In this document: positions 11,607 to 24,449 of the stretch, one piece after another
How positions within the stretch are numbered: position 1 is the first letter of the stretch
Layout of the letters: each line of letters begins with the position of its first letter
Assembly (NCBI GenBank): GCA_024138015.1
Contig: JAMXBB010000010.1
Span: 13,486,661-13,550,660, forward strand
From: Lumnitzera littorea
Lineage: Eukaryota; Streptophyta; Magnoliopsida; Myrtales; Combretaceae
Length of the DNA: 64,000 nt
Reading direction: 5' to 3'
Notes under the pieces: model-generated
What the model saw: only the letters and a program-made list of their open reading frames with translations
Databases searched by the model: none
What the model was told of the DNA's origin: nothing
Position numbers and translations under genes: made by a program

Positions 11607-11941
11607 CATTTGGTATAAAAGAATAGCCTACTATGGAATAGAATATAATGAAAACCGGAATGAGAAATCATTTCCTATGTTTGGAGATGAGTATAGAATA
11701 GAATAGAATGAAATGACATTAAATGCTTAAATAAAATTATTTGTCACAAATACCCTTAAATATTGCATATTATAATTTCTTTCATGATTAAAAAAGTAAT
11801 TTTCATTAATTAAGGAGATTAGAATCACAATTTCGCCTTCGGTTTCAAAATGTACTTCTAAGTTCCAAACATGGGGAATGGGAATGGGAATGGAACCAAT
11901 GATCACAATTCCATTTCAATCCATTCTACTTGCCAAACATG
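11607..11941. mobile_element. MITE-like element
   Basis: The left end CATTTGG and the right end CCAAACATG form a short inverted repeat around ~320 bp that is rich in GGAATGGAAT-type words on one side and ATTCCATT on the other, a pattern common in plant MITEs. No clean target duplication was found, so the boundaries are approximate. Confidence 0.4.
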
Positions 11942-12340
11942 ATAGAAGGCTTACATATGTGAAAGTAAAAAGCATAAGGGAGTACAAGCATTAAAGATTA
12001 GGAGAATGCAAGTCATTGTCTTTAGGTTAGGATTGAGCTTCTTTTTTCTTTCCATTATAAAGGTTGCCATTATGGCATATCTTATGCTTATTTGTTAGCA
12101 TTCAAAAATCAAAACATAATGGTTATTTTTTATTATAATTTCTTTTTGTAAGTAGGTTAGTTTAATCAAACTATCAAATCGAATCATGAACCAATTTTGG
12201 ACCCTTTACAAATCAAACCTAATCAGAAAGAAAAAAATAATAATAACTAAATTTTGTGGTTCAATTGATTTGGTTTAATTAGCCCTAACCATAGTATTTT
12301 GTAATTATATTGCTTTATATAGCAATGATTTTTTATGTGA

Positions 12341-12813
12341 AGGGCTTCGTTTGGATCATCTTTTTTCTTTTTTTTCTTTTTTTATCTTATTGATGTCTAC
12401 TTGAATATTGTGTTTTGCAAGAATAGAATACCAAAAATATCGAAATATAATTTTATATATAGCTCTTTTCTAAAATTAAGTACCTAATAAATCCTAATAA
12501 ATTTGAATTTATCTACTTTTTAATTTATTTATATTTATAAAAATACCAATTAAAATAACCATCTCTAATATACAATATATATATTTTTTAAATCTTTTTT
12601 TCTTAAAAATACGTAAATTCTCATTTTTAAATTCTAACGCTCTAATTACTACTTTTATAATGATTATGAAATAGAAATAGATAAGATACAAATAAATATA
12701 ATTTTTTAAATACTAGATTTTAAACAGATAGAGATCAAATATAAAATTAATATAGATAGGATACAAATAAAAAATAAAAAGAGAGAGAGAGAGAGACAAT
12801 CTAAATAAGACCT
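12341..12813. mobile_element. MITE-like element with GGGCTTCGTTTGGAT-type ends
   Basis: The left end AGGGCTTCGTTTGGATCATC and the reverse complement of the right end AGGTCTTATTTAGATTGTC are similar over ~20 bp. The interior is AT-rich and contains a (GA)8 run at 12781-12796. No convincing target duplication was seen. Confidence 0.4.
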
Positions 12814-13473
12814 AAATAACTTCACTTTTTTCTCTAGATATAACCCTCAAATATTCTATATTTTGTGCATTTTCTTTTTAATGACATATAGTAATATAAC
12901 ACTTCTATTAACTATTAATATGTCCCTTATTTTATGGTTTTGCAAAGACTCGCAAAATAGCTTTTACCATACTATCTATAGAAAGAGCTCGCTTGAACAA
13001 CGGTCTATCATTTAATCCCCCTTACACGGTTGAAAACTTGTCTAACAAGGGACAGAGATGAAACCATGTTATAATCTTTCCGTTAAGATTAAAATAATAT
13101 TCCAACTTGCCGTCGAACCAGAAAAAGTATAAGCAAAACTTAAGTTAACTAGGAGAAAATTAAAACTGCTGTTTTTCTTAAAGAGCCATATTATATCTTG
13201 GTAGCAATTCGGTTGCTAGAACGAAACCACAAGAAATACAACATAACCTCTTTAAACAACCTCGATCAATGCTGTTTTAGGGAAAAAAGAGGATTAATTA
13301 GAGATACAAAATATTTAGATTTTGTCCTCTATTTTAATAGGTTTTTTTCATGCTCTCTTTGTAAATTGAAGAAGACATTGCACTCCAGTTCAGACTCGGA
13401 TTCTAAAGAAGAAAACAATCGAGAACTTGAAAATTAAAATGAATTTAAATATATATATATCAGCCAATAATAA

Positions 13474-14318
13474 GATGAGGATCATCGGAAAGCTCCAACA
13501 ACATATCCACCATGTCTTTTGCAGCATAGCCCTCTTCTTTTTCTCTCCTCTCGTTATGATCATCCAAAACATGCTCTAAGAACCTATCAAATTTCTTACT
13601 CAACACCTTCATTCTCTTAACATAGCCTTGTAAATCCAAAAAAAATTAATCCATGGTATTGAATCCCCTATATTTAAAACTCCATTAAGAACAAACCATT
13701 CACGAATCATTTTCTTAAATTCCTCTGGCCTAATTATTGAATGCTTCTCACATTTTAGAGTGTATTTCTTCCCTAACACCATCCGACTAATCACACTAAG
13801 ACTTAGATCGGATAAAAAGTCCTTTATAACAATTGGTCTGCCTCTAGATTCCATTAATGCTTTTAAGAGGTTATTCGTTTCTTGTATACGAATAAACTCA
13901 TAAGATTCGATCCGTTTTGGGCTAAATAGCTCCATTATGCATATTTTACGTGCCTGACGCGAGTAAGGTCTATAGGGGGACCATCCGATGTTCGAAAAAT
14001 TATAGTTGGTAGGTATACTTTCCCGCTGCTGTTTTAGGTCGAGTACGAAAAGTGAGATCATGAGTTTTAAGAATAGCACAGGCCATATCGGTTGATGAGG
14101 CGACGATTACAGGACTGGAGCCAAATTGTTGTTGGATTAGGGGGGCATATTTTTGAGAGTGTGTGAATTGAGCGGTTTGGGAGTGGACCTATTAGGTGAA
14201 GATTGCCAATAATTGGCCAAGATTTTGGGCCGGGCGGGAGGCTGAGGTTGCCGCGACGTAAAAGTGCCGGAAGGAGGAGGGTTGCTAGTGATGCAATGAG
14301 TAAAATCTCAAGATCCAT
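13474..14318 (-). pseudogene. Broken first exon of a CYP92-like cytochrome P450
   Basis: This is a paralogue of exon 1 of the intact gene at 44753-45643. The start codon at 14318-14316 opens a P450 N-terminus (membrane anchor, then the LPPGPKSWPIIGNLHL hinge). A 2 bp deletion near 14155 (intact copy GAGAGAGTGTGTG) shifts the frame after HTLSK. Further indels near 13960-14050 and at about 13632-13640 (a longer A run) break it again, leaving an open middle piece (13609-14079) that still reads RQARKICIMELFSPKRIESY. The last ~60 bp of the exon, including the splice donor, are deleted: homology jumps near 13473. WxxxR is damaged (PYW to PYS just before RQAR). No exon 2 lies downstream. The gene cannot make a P450. 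Confidence 0.92.
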
Positions 14319-14408
14319 TATTGAAAGTTGTAGTAGAGAAAAGAAGGAACTTAAGCTATGTGGGACTGGAAACAATGTGATGTTGCAATAGCCATGCACA
14401 TCGAAAGG

Positions 14409-14418
14409 GTTTATATGG
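14409..14418 (-). promoter_or_regulatory. TATA-like box of the pseudogene copy
   Basis: On the minus strand it reads CCATATAAAC, about 95 bp upstream of the pseudogene start and collinear with CCTATATAAAAC of the intact copy at 45761-45772. Confidence 0.5.
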
Positions 14419-14451
14419 GGGGAGAAACGAGGATGGGACAAAGGGTCATCC

Positions 14452-14452
<1 letters not shown>

Positions 14453-14499
<47 letters not shown>
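14453..14499. repeat. (TTA)n microsatellite, ~15 units
   Basis: An uninterrupted TTA/ATT run just upstream of the pseudogene TATA box. The intact copy has only an AT-rich T tract at the same place, so the expansion is specific to copy 1. Confidence 0.95.
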
Positions 14500-14500
<1 letters not shown>

Positions 14501-15185
14501 TTTTTGTCAATTTTGTAAGCTTTTCACATATAAATTCATCAAATACTTCACGCTTCTTATATTGGTACTTTAGCCTCATTAATGCTTTGCGTACATGGCC
14601 ATGGTGATATTACTTATTTGGCAAGGTAGTGACAAATAACTCCGACTATAACCTATTCATGTCTCCTATGTTGTTAGGTTTGGTCTACTTTGATATCATA
14701 CTAGATGACAAAGTGTGGTTTGACTTTTCCTAATCAGTAAACGAGTTTGGGTTTTAAGTAAGTATTGGTATAAAATCTGAATTTTTTGCTTTGTCAAATA
14801 TTTTTAATTAGGAATCTTTTACGGGGTAGATATAGGGTACTTTGGAATTTACACTCCATATACCTCAAACAACAAGTGCTATGATAGGCATAAAATATAT
14901 AAATGTCTTAATCTATACCCTAATTTGAAAGAGTAGAATTTAGAAAATTGGAATTAGAATCTATCGTATTATATTCTAATATCTACCCAAAACTTAGCCA
15001 ACCAATAACATCAAGCAAGTTTCATATTTAAATAGAATTACTTGTACACCCCTAGTAGTGGATAGTAAGAAGGAGTTAATACACTATTCATTAAATAAAT
15101 GAACTTCTATTTGACAAGAAAGACTTCAACGATACTAATATACTATGTGAATAAGTTAGTGTTAAGTAAGTATCAATAAAATTTA

Positions 15186-17912
15186 TGTGACATCCCTGGC
15201 TCAAGGCATTATAGATCATTATGTGTTCTTAATAATCCACTGACATGTCAAACTAAATAAGTAACTAAAAATCTCCAAACTAAATGTTTTATTCCCCAAT
15301 TATTCTCAAATAATTTGATTCTCTAAAAATAAACTAAATAACAACTACATAAATATCCTTAAGTCATTGAACGAGATAATGCAATATAAATTATAATCTA
15401 TCTATCCTATTGAAAGATCAACCTCATAATTAGAATTTTAATCGTTGCTCCCCCATCCTAATTGTCTTGGTGAAAATTTTCTATAATCTCATAAGAAGTA
15501 TCTGCACCTAAAAAATAATGCAAAACGAGTCAAAGCTCAGTATAGAAACCCACAACCACATACACATGTCATACATCATATACACAATTTCACATGTATT
15601 TATGCAACAAGAATATTAAACAATCCAATTACTTACTATTTATTAGCCAACAAGCAGTACAATTTAGAATCATTTGCAACTAACCCTAGACATGTGGTAA
15701 CTCATGAATCCACTTTGGAGTTCTTGAGCCAATACACTAGTACTATAACCCCCGATCTAAATTAGCATTGGGACACGAGCATAGTAGGCCTAATTTGCCA
15801 CCTAACATACTTGGACCAAGACACTAGTACCAAAGTTATCAAACTCGTTATTCTACATATAATTATTAAAAGGTTTATAGAATTGAAACGTGAAATCGAA
15901 ATGTAGAAGTGTAAGTTTCTACAATCTATATAATATAGCTTTGAAAAAACTATATATATGCTTATAGTAGTTATAAAATACTTAAAATACATAATAAAAA
16001 TAAAGAATTGAAGAAATTAAATTCCTTTTCCATGAGAAATCCTTAATTTATAATCTAACAAGCACAAAAGAATGACAAGCAAAGTCAAAACTAAATTTTT
16101 TCCCATTATTTTGTTTTTAAAAAGTAATGAATTGAGGAGAACTAAATGTTTTGACTCATTTTTAGTTATTAATGATATAAACTTAAATATATAGTTTTTC
16201 TTATACACTTTTCTATTGGAGTTGGAACCAAAATGAATGATATAAATATCAAATAAGAGACTAGGAGAGAAAAAAAGAGAAAAATTAGAATAGAATAGGA
16301 AAAATGATTTAATGCCATAATAGTCAATGGGCCATAAAAGCTCGTAATATATTTCTCTATTTTTAGCCCATCTAACTCATATATAAAATCAGTAAACTTG
16401 ATTAAAAATGTATGTTTCTACCGAGTTTGCATGTAAAATTGGTTAAAACACAAGTTTTTACGAGAAAACAATTTTATGCTCGAATTAACTTGAAAGAGTC
16501 TTGTAAAATTATAAGCTCATAGAATCACATAAATAGAATCGTGATTTTAATAATTATGATTGGTACTACAACCCTTAAACACCAACCTAATATACTTCGT
16601 ATCATATTCATGGGGAACTCTACCTAGGACAATGTCGCCAAAGGATTAACAAGGTACCACCTCAAGGATACTGATACAACAAACCTTAAACCCAACCAAA
16701 CACAAGCAACAAGCATAACTTATATTCGAGATAATTATTAGTCTAATTTATTTTGAACTACACTACATAAGCACAAGTAACAAACAATGTTCTACATACT
16801 TGGATCCAACGTACATGGAAAGTAGCTAAATCTAAACTTGTTTCAATCTCTACACCTAAGGTCCAACATAAAGTACACTTCTTTAGGACCTACTTTTGTA
16901 TTACTAAATCTTAATTCTAGTCTTATCTCACTATTTTTTCCTAGTTCCCAAAATTTTTTTTATTTTATTAGTCATACCTAGGGTTTAAAGATAATTTTAG
17001 AGTCTCTAAAATGTTTAGATAAGGTTTAGATGAGGTTTAGAAAGGAAAGAAAACATAAAATAGATGAAAAAAAGGTTAGAAATGATTGATGGGAATATCA
17101 TGACCGTATTTATTAACCGTGGTCCTCTCATAAAAATTTTCTCCTCTTCACGCTTCAATGCAAAATCCATGCCTAGGGATTTATAGGTAGGATCATACCT
17201 GTAATCTTTACCCGTGATCCTCTCTAATCGATATTTTCTTTTCTTTTTTCAACTTTTAATCTCTCCATTCCATTCCAATTTAATCTTAACTTATCCAAAA
17301 TCTAAATCTTTTATAATTTTGATCCTTCTTATCAAATTAGTACAATGGAACACTCATATGTGTTCCTTAACATCAATCGAACAAAATAACAACAATGATC
17401 ACAAAACATACCTTGTTCGTAAACCTTAGCAATATCTACAATTCACACTATAACCAAAATATGATTAGATTCCTTGAAATCGCACTTTCAACAATCACCA
17501 ATAAACACAAACTCTCGCTTTTATTGAAGTTTCAACAATTCTCTTACTTGATTAAGGTTTTTCCCTTGTTTCCCAACTTCCACATTATATTCTCCAATAC
17601 CAATTCCTTTTACAATATCACAACATCTTCTATAATCAATGTAACAATAGATCAAATAATCAAGAATAAGGATCTTAACTTGTAGACTCTTACCTTGGTC
17701 TCCATCTCACTCATACAAGTTCTCTAGAGAGCCTTCCATAGATACAATAGTGTAGAATGAGACCTAGGGTAAGGCTTTTTATAATTGAGGGCTAAAACAA
17801 CTACTTTGCCCCCTTTATGCAAATTTTATTGTATCTTGTTGTCCCGACTAATATTTTCTTATTTCTTTTTTATTTCTCCCTTTTATTATTTTGAATTTCC
17901 GTAGGCTTCACA
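15186..17912 (-). repeat. 3' LTR of the 11.2 kb element
   Basis: It starts (plus strand) TGTGACATCCCTGGCTCAAG and ends GGCTTCACA. It is collinear with 24450-26430 apart from a 734 bp insertion at 15830-16563. Confidence 0.8.
15830..16563. mobile_element. 734 bp insertion inside an LTR, MITE-like
   Basis: The sister LTR reads directly from ACACTAGTA into TTGTAACC at the equivalent position, whereas this LTR has 734 extra bases beginning CCAAAGTTATC and ending AATTATGATTGG. The ends are weakly inverted (CCAA/TTGG) and are followed by TA on both sides. No coding sequence is seen. Confidence 0.55.
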
Positions 17913-19939
17913 TACTTCCTCCCTTCAAATAGCTTTAGCCTTAGAAAGCTTCTCAACTCTCGAACCTCCAATTTTTTATTACTCTATTACTCTTGGTCTT
18001 CCTTAGTCACTTGTCATCTTATGTTCCATTTCCATCTGCCTTTAGAGTTCTACAATCTTGTTTGCTACTTACTTTCTAGTCATCTTTACACTTTCTATTA
18101 CCCTATTAAATCTTCCACTTTTCATTTTGATTAACACTTAATGTTCTACACCTCATAACTTATCTTATCTCTTTGAGTCACCTACTTTGTTTTGTGTCCT
18201 CAATTCACTCTATACTTCTATTACCTAGGTTACGCAACTATAGTTGCTTTTCTTTTAATCCCAATGATAATTTCTTCCTTCCCATCATCTATTTAAGATT
18301 ATTCAAACTTATTAAGTTACTTATATTTTTCTTAGGTCCATAATAAATTTCCTTACTTAACACTTATATAAAATCTCCCTTCATCATTTATGGCTTCTTT
18401 AAACTTCAATGCTCTTGATTACTTCTACCCTTAAGGTCTGCTATCCCGTTTGAGATCCTTCCTAAGTCCACTAAATAGTCTCCCAAAATAAATGGTTCTT
18501 ATATTATGCATATAGTCTCCAATTAACGTTCATAAGTCTCCAATCTAGTTTACCTTAATTGTATTTGTATCATAGCTAAAAGTATCCTTTATCTCACTTA
18601 TATTGATTCTCTTTTTATACTGACATTTCTACCACATCAATCCATTCATATATTTTAACCTAGAGGATTTAAACTTACTTAGGTTACCTATTCTAATTTC
18701 ACCAAATCGTAACTAATACCTTCTCAAAAACAACATTTTCATATTTGTATTTTTCTAACATCGATTCCAAAATTTTTTGTTTATTTCCCCATTCCATTTA
18801 TCTTATAAATCCTTTCTTTGGACTTTCCCCAAGTTATTCTCAAATTTTTCCTTAAATCCACTCTGAATTCTATCTAACTTTTTGGAATTCTCTTAGTCCT
18901 GATTCTCATGTTTTCACACTCTATACTACTACCGCATTCCATATGAAATTACTTTGTGTTTCTCTCTTACTTTTATACAACACTTCACTTTGACTATTGC
19001 AAGCAAAAGGGAGAAGGGTTATACTCTACCTATATAATTTCTTATATCGATTTTTTATAATTTGAGTTCCTCTTTATGATGACTTATTATTCTTAAGTTT
19101 TGTTACATTATTTTCTTATTTACTTACCTCCCCACCCTTTTTTCTTTTTCCTTATCACTATTATCATTATTGCTTTTCTTTGTGAGGGTCATTGTTGTAG
19201 TTATGGTAACCACATGTTTTGTCATATAAAAACTTGTTTAAAATGTGAGGTTTCTTATTTATTATTTATTGGATCACGTGTAGGATTGATTGGACATTAT
19301 TACAGTTATTACTTCTTCTTTTTTGTTAAAGTTAGTATAGTAGATACAAAAGACGTATGATTGGTTATCTAGGAATTTGTTTTATATACAATTAGTTATC
19401 CTTTACTTGTCCGTTAGATTATGCATTGACAAACTTGTTTTTTCACCAATTTATCTCCCTATAATTATTTTATTTACCTTTTTATTTTGGTATTGCATTA
19501 TTAATCAACATAGAAGTTTTAGTGAAATAGTATACAAGTCCTTTTATTTATCATTATTACTATTGTTATCGTTGTTTTTACCTATTCAAATATTTAATGA
19601 TTGATATTAATAGTGCTATTGGTATAGTAATGATTATTTATGACTATCTAAGACTAGTTTTTAATTATTATTTTTTATCATTATTTCCTTTACTTATACT
19701 AACTTTGTTGCTGTCATTAGTAATTAATTGTCTTACTTATTGTATTATCAATAGTCTTTCATTATTGCTTACTCTTTATTTAGAAGTAATAATGATGTAA
19801 TCATATCTACTTTTATATGATAATTATGGAGGGCTATTACAAATTTCTTATATTAATTTATTCGAATCCGTCCTAGTCTTTTAATATGTTTAGGTGTATA
19901 TATGTTCATTGCTTTATTACAATTATGTGTTACTAATAC
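17913..19939 (-). other. Internal region of the 11.2 kb element, left part
   Basis: It is CT-rich on the plus strand (AG-rich in element orientation), then AT-rich. Open frames here are short and show no domain I recognise. Confidence 0.5.
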
Positions 19940-22522
19940 TCTAATGCCCAAGAAAAATTCAAGAAAATAATTTTAAAGTAAGTGGTGTTATTATAATCTC
20001 TTATACAAGCCTAAACTCTATTTACCCTAAAGCCTACCCATATTACCCCTTTATCTAAAACCCTAATGCCTTAAAACCAAAAGCCTCTCAAGTTACTTGT
20101 TTTCTTTCCATTTTCGTCACAACCCTTCCTCCTAGTTAAAACAGGCTCTTAAAGTTTCAAATACTCAAGAAAACCCCATTTTTAAGCTCTTCCAAAAGTA
20201 AGGTAACCTTCTAATCTCTTTTTCTAAACTTTTCCTTGTAAAAAACCTTTATTTTCATGGAGATTCTTAGCATTTCTTTAGTAATCTAATTTAAATGTGT
20301 ACGTTATAGTTTTTCTTCTTTGTTTTGGCTTGTGGTTGAGATTCAAAGCTCAGATTCACTAATTGCAAATTAGTATCCTTTACTCTTACATCTTGTTCTT
20401 TAGTATAAAGTTGGTGTTCTTGAAGTTATTGATGGGTTTGATGATTAAGTGAGTGTTTGAGTTAAAATTTGTGTTTTTGATTGATTGAAAAGGAGTTTTA
20501 AGTGATGGGTAATTGAGAGTTCTAAGTATATTTAAGGTTGAGTTGCAAAATGAAAGGGAAAATGTGGAAATTAAAAGCTTTTCAAAGGAGGAAAAGTTGC
20601 CTAGACGCTGTTGGAAGGGATACGATTAGCAACACAAACATGTCATTAACCATGCCCAGTAATGAGAAATTTGGCTAGAAAGTGATACGATCAGACAACA
20701 CGGTTGTGTCGCTAGTCATGTTGTGTAGTGAACTCCAAGTGTTCTTTTCTTAAGATTTTGTTAACCAAACTTTGTCCATCCTTAATATATAGTTCCAACT
20801 AACTTTCTTTTATAAAAAAAAAAAATCCAACTTTTACAAAAAGATTAGGTTTTGACACAACTAAGCGACATCTTCATATTGCCGACCATGTCGAGCTACA
20901 ACTTTATGTAAAAAATTTTCTTTATTGTTCTTCTTAACCAAACTTAATAAAATCTTTTCCCGCCCTCAATATTTAGTTCCAACAAACTTTCTTTTGTAAA
21001 AATTCTAACTTTTGTAAAAATAGTTAGATTTAACATAAACAAGTGACATGGTCACGTCGTTGACCAGGTTAAGCTAAGAACTTTATGTAGAACCTTCTGT
21101 TGTTGTTTCTTTTAACCAAACTCAATCAAACCTTTTCTTAACATTACTATTGAGTTCTACTTAGCCTCCTTTTATAAAAGTTCCAACATTTATTTAGAAT
21201 TTTCATTATCTTTAAGCTTAATTTAGCATTTTCACTAGTTTTAAATACTTTCACTTTAAAGTGATGTTTTAACCGATTTTAACAAACCATTACCCCTTTT
21301 TGGCAAATCTAGTATAATATTTAATTTTTTTTCAAGTTTGACTTACTCCAAATCTTTCTTGTACAAGCACTTTACTACCCTAATCTTACTAAAGCTCAAT
21401 CTCTCCTTAGCATAACAACCTATAGAAGCATTGATGGACTTGAATCTTAAAATGCCATAGTTAATGCTAAGTAAGCATGTTAAGGAGCTGTTCTGAGCTT
21501 GTTTGAGAGGTTTCAACTTGTATGGAAACAAATTGGTCATGAGAGAGCCAAATTTGGAGAATTAACGTGGAGTTAGCTAAAAGTGTTGGGGATTAATGAG
21601 GATAATGGAGGAGATAGTTATAAGAATAGCTATATTATTTCTTTAGCTTCATTTAACATCTAAGATAAATGTATTGATTCTTATATTAGGTTTTTTTTTT
21701 TACTAAGATTCCTCTATTCTCTCTTGTTAGGTGTAGCTAATTTTGGTTTAGCTTCCCAATACGTAATGCATGCCTGTTGCTTATGCTTATCAGGATAGTG
21801 AGAAAAAAATTGGATTAATCCATATCGAACTTAAATGTTGCTAATTAATTGTGCTTTTCATGGCCTATTCTTCAATATAAGGGGGCAACTGCTAATCATA
21901 TGTGAGTATATCCCAATAGACTCATATATGGAAGAACAAAATTAGATCTAGTGTTTCTCAGTTCCCAGGTGATGATCATATGACCTTCATTATAGTATAT
22001 GATAATAAATTAAAAAACTTATATTTTATTCTATCTACCTATTGTGTAGTGGGATTATAAGTACTCATTTATTGTTTGTTGGCTAATACACAAGATAATA
22101 ACCAATTGATTGTTTATTTTTGCATTATGTGCATGTGATATGCTTGGTTGGCATCCGTATGTGCATGCGTATTATGTATGTATTAGGCTTCGGCTTATTC
22201 TTTATTTTTATTTTTATAGATGCAAGTTAATTTGATAAGTTGCTATCTATGACGAGTACAAGAATTGATATCATTTGGTTAGGAAAGAGAGACAATTAAC
22301 TATGTGTTGTGTTGAGGAGGTTACTGAATTTTGGGATTGTAGAATGTTGAGTGGAATTTATAACAAGTTTTGTTGTTATAGAGTTATAAATATTTTGATG
22401 TATAATTATGGTTGGAATGACTTACCTATAAGTCGAATTGGAGAATTATTTTATATCAGTGATTTTAGATAATCTAATTAATTTTAGAACTTTAACGTAT
22501 CATTAGGTTCTAGGGTGTTATA
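19940..22522 (+). mobile_element. Nested solo LTR, 2.58 kb
   Basis: It is bounded by an exact 5 bp duplication AATAC (19935-19939 and 22523-22527). It begins TCTAATGCCCAAG (probably TG mutated to TC) and ends GGTTCTAGGGTGTTATA. It lies in the opposite orientation to the element it is inserted in, and belongs to the same broad LTR group. It contains a ~175 bp tandem repeat (20761-21200). Confidence 0.75.
20761..21200 (+). repeat. ~175 bp imperfect tandem repeat inside the solo LTR
   Basis: Units begin with TTAACCAAACT at 20761, 20934 and 21112 (spacings 173 and 178). The first two units end in a core with opposed half-sites, such as GACATGGTCACGTCGTTGACC. A related core without the full unit occurs upstream at about 20640-20730. 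Confidence 0.75.
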
Positions 22523-22527
22523 AATAC

Positions 22528-24449
22528 ATTACTGTTGTTATTACCATCACTTTCATTATTAGTTGATTAATTCTTACATTAGGTTAATTGTTATTATTGT
22601 TTTGGGTATACTAAGATTTGTTATCATATGTTGTTTATGATGTAAGTATTCTTATTAAGTTTTCTAATAGTTTGTTCAGAAAATCTACACATATATTTAT
22701 AAAGATGAGTGGCAAATTTAGACATAACATAACATGAGCAAGGACTTAGTACATCATGACGTGATACAAATTGTTAGAATGTGATAAGATAGAATATGAT
22801 GTGATAAGGTAGGACTCAATACGATATGACACAATATAGATATTTACATGGGACAAAACATATGAATTTGCAATTGCTTCTCATACATACATATATATAT
22901 ATATAGGTACCTAGTAATATAAAATCTTTTGACAAAATTTTTCTCTATTTTCAATTTATATACCTTATTTTATTATATAAAATCTTTTAACATATAAATG
23001 TCATAACTAAAGATTTATCTATGTACATATTTCCGTATTACTTGTTTATTTCTCTTTGACTATTATCACTAATATTTGTTTTATACAACTTATGCTTATT
23101 ATTATTGTTGCTGTTGTTTGTTTTTCTTTTTTTATGTAGTTGCTCTCTTATTATCACACATTTTCTTACTTTATAGATATAGTGAAATAGTTATTTTATT
23201 ATTATAGATATCATATTATTATTAGTACAGTTATTAGTACAGTTATTGATAATATTATCATTATTCTTTGTCATTATATAGTTAAGGTAACATTACCATT
23301 CTTTAGAGAAGGTATCATGATGGACTTTAATTTGTTTGTGAAATTTAGAATAAATTTTAGGTTATCAAGTTAATGGTTTTCTTTAACATTTAATATTTGT
23401 TCTATGGTTAGAGCTATTTAATTCCTGTTACTTACTGATTATGTATTAGCTTCTCATTTAATTCTTTGCTAAACTATTATTAGTCAATAACATTAAATAT
23501 GTTTAATGATCATGTAATTATTCTCTATAATATTTAACACTGTTCTTATTATATATTACCTTGTCAAAAGTTACGTTTTAGTTTTATTATTTCTTAGTCG
23601 ATAATTTCTATATCTAAATTTTGAGTTTTATTTGATTTTAATCTTTTTAGTTATTAGCATTGATTGTCTATTATGAGATACTTATAAATATTACTATTCA
23701 TCTCTTTGAATTATTAGTTATCAATGATTATTCCCACATGTTATTAAGTAGTAGTCAATTACATCTCTATAAAATTTATGTACATCAAGAATTCTTTATT
23801 TTTCATAATTGTTAATGATAATTTGTATTCTGTATTTAGAACTTTGTCATTATTAATATTCCATTTTACTGCTAAACTAGATGCTTAATATGCATTATGT
23901 ATAAGTTTATAGCTCTGCCATTCATCAAAATCTTTTAGATTGTCTTATATAATTATATATAGAAATTAACATATTGAACTATTCTATTTTATCAGTTTAC
24001 ATACCTATTTATTATTCCTTAAGTGTTTTATTTATATATTTCACTTTACTAAACTAAACGAGGTTTTTGGTGCATATGTTGTCTCCAAAAATAGTAAAAT
24101 AATGACTTCAAATATAATTCTTTTCAGCATAAGCAATAATTGTAAATAAAAATCAAATATTTGTATTCTATTTTACTCTTTTAAAGATATATATATATAT
24201 ATTATTTATTTCTTCATGGTATCTTCAAAGATAACAATAATATAATTTTTCAATTTGATTCAAGACTTCAATTGGCAATAATGAGAATAAATAATATATC
24301 AAAATCCCCAAAATATAATGAAATAATCTTATAAATGGAAGGTTAGACACCTAGCCCATGTATACCTACTCTCGCTATCTTGCCATGCTATAAATCATTT
24401 TTCTATGACTTATATTGATCATAAACCTAAACTTTAATACTACCTTATC
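22528..24449 (-). other. Internal region of the 11.2 kb element, right part
   Basis: AT-rich, with impure ATT runs and short GATAAG/GATATGA-type words near 22780-22860. No domain was recognised and no clear primer binding site was found next to the LTR at 24450. Confidence 0.45.

Larger units (their letters stand above)
12905..15185 (-). repeat. Segmental duplication, copy 1, proximal half
   Basis: This block matches, in the same orientation, 39270-39401 joined to 44341-46490: intron sequence, P450 exon 1, 5' region and upstream DNA. It continues at 26431 after an 11.2 kb insertion. Homology fades below ~12905, so the segment corresponding to exon 2 and its flanking intron is absent from this copy. 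Confidence 0.85.

Noticed and set aside
14067..14579. 170-codon minus-strand frame with a poly-Ile stretch
   Set aside because: The N-terminal part is translated microsatellite and promoter; the real P450 start is at 14318 and the frame is shifted after HTLSK.
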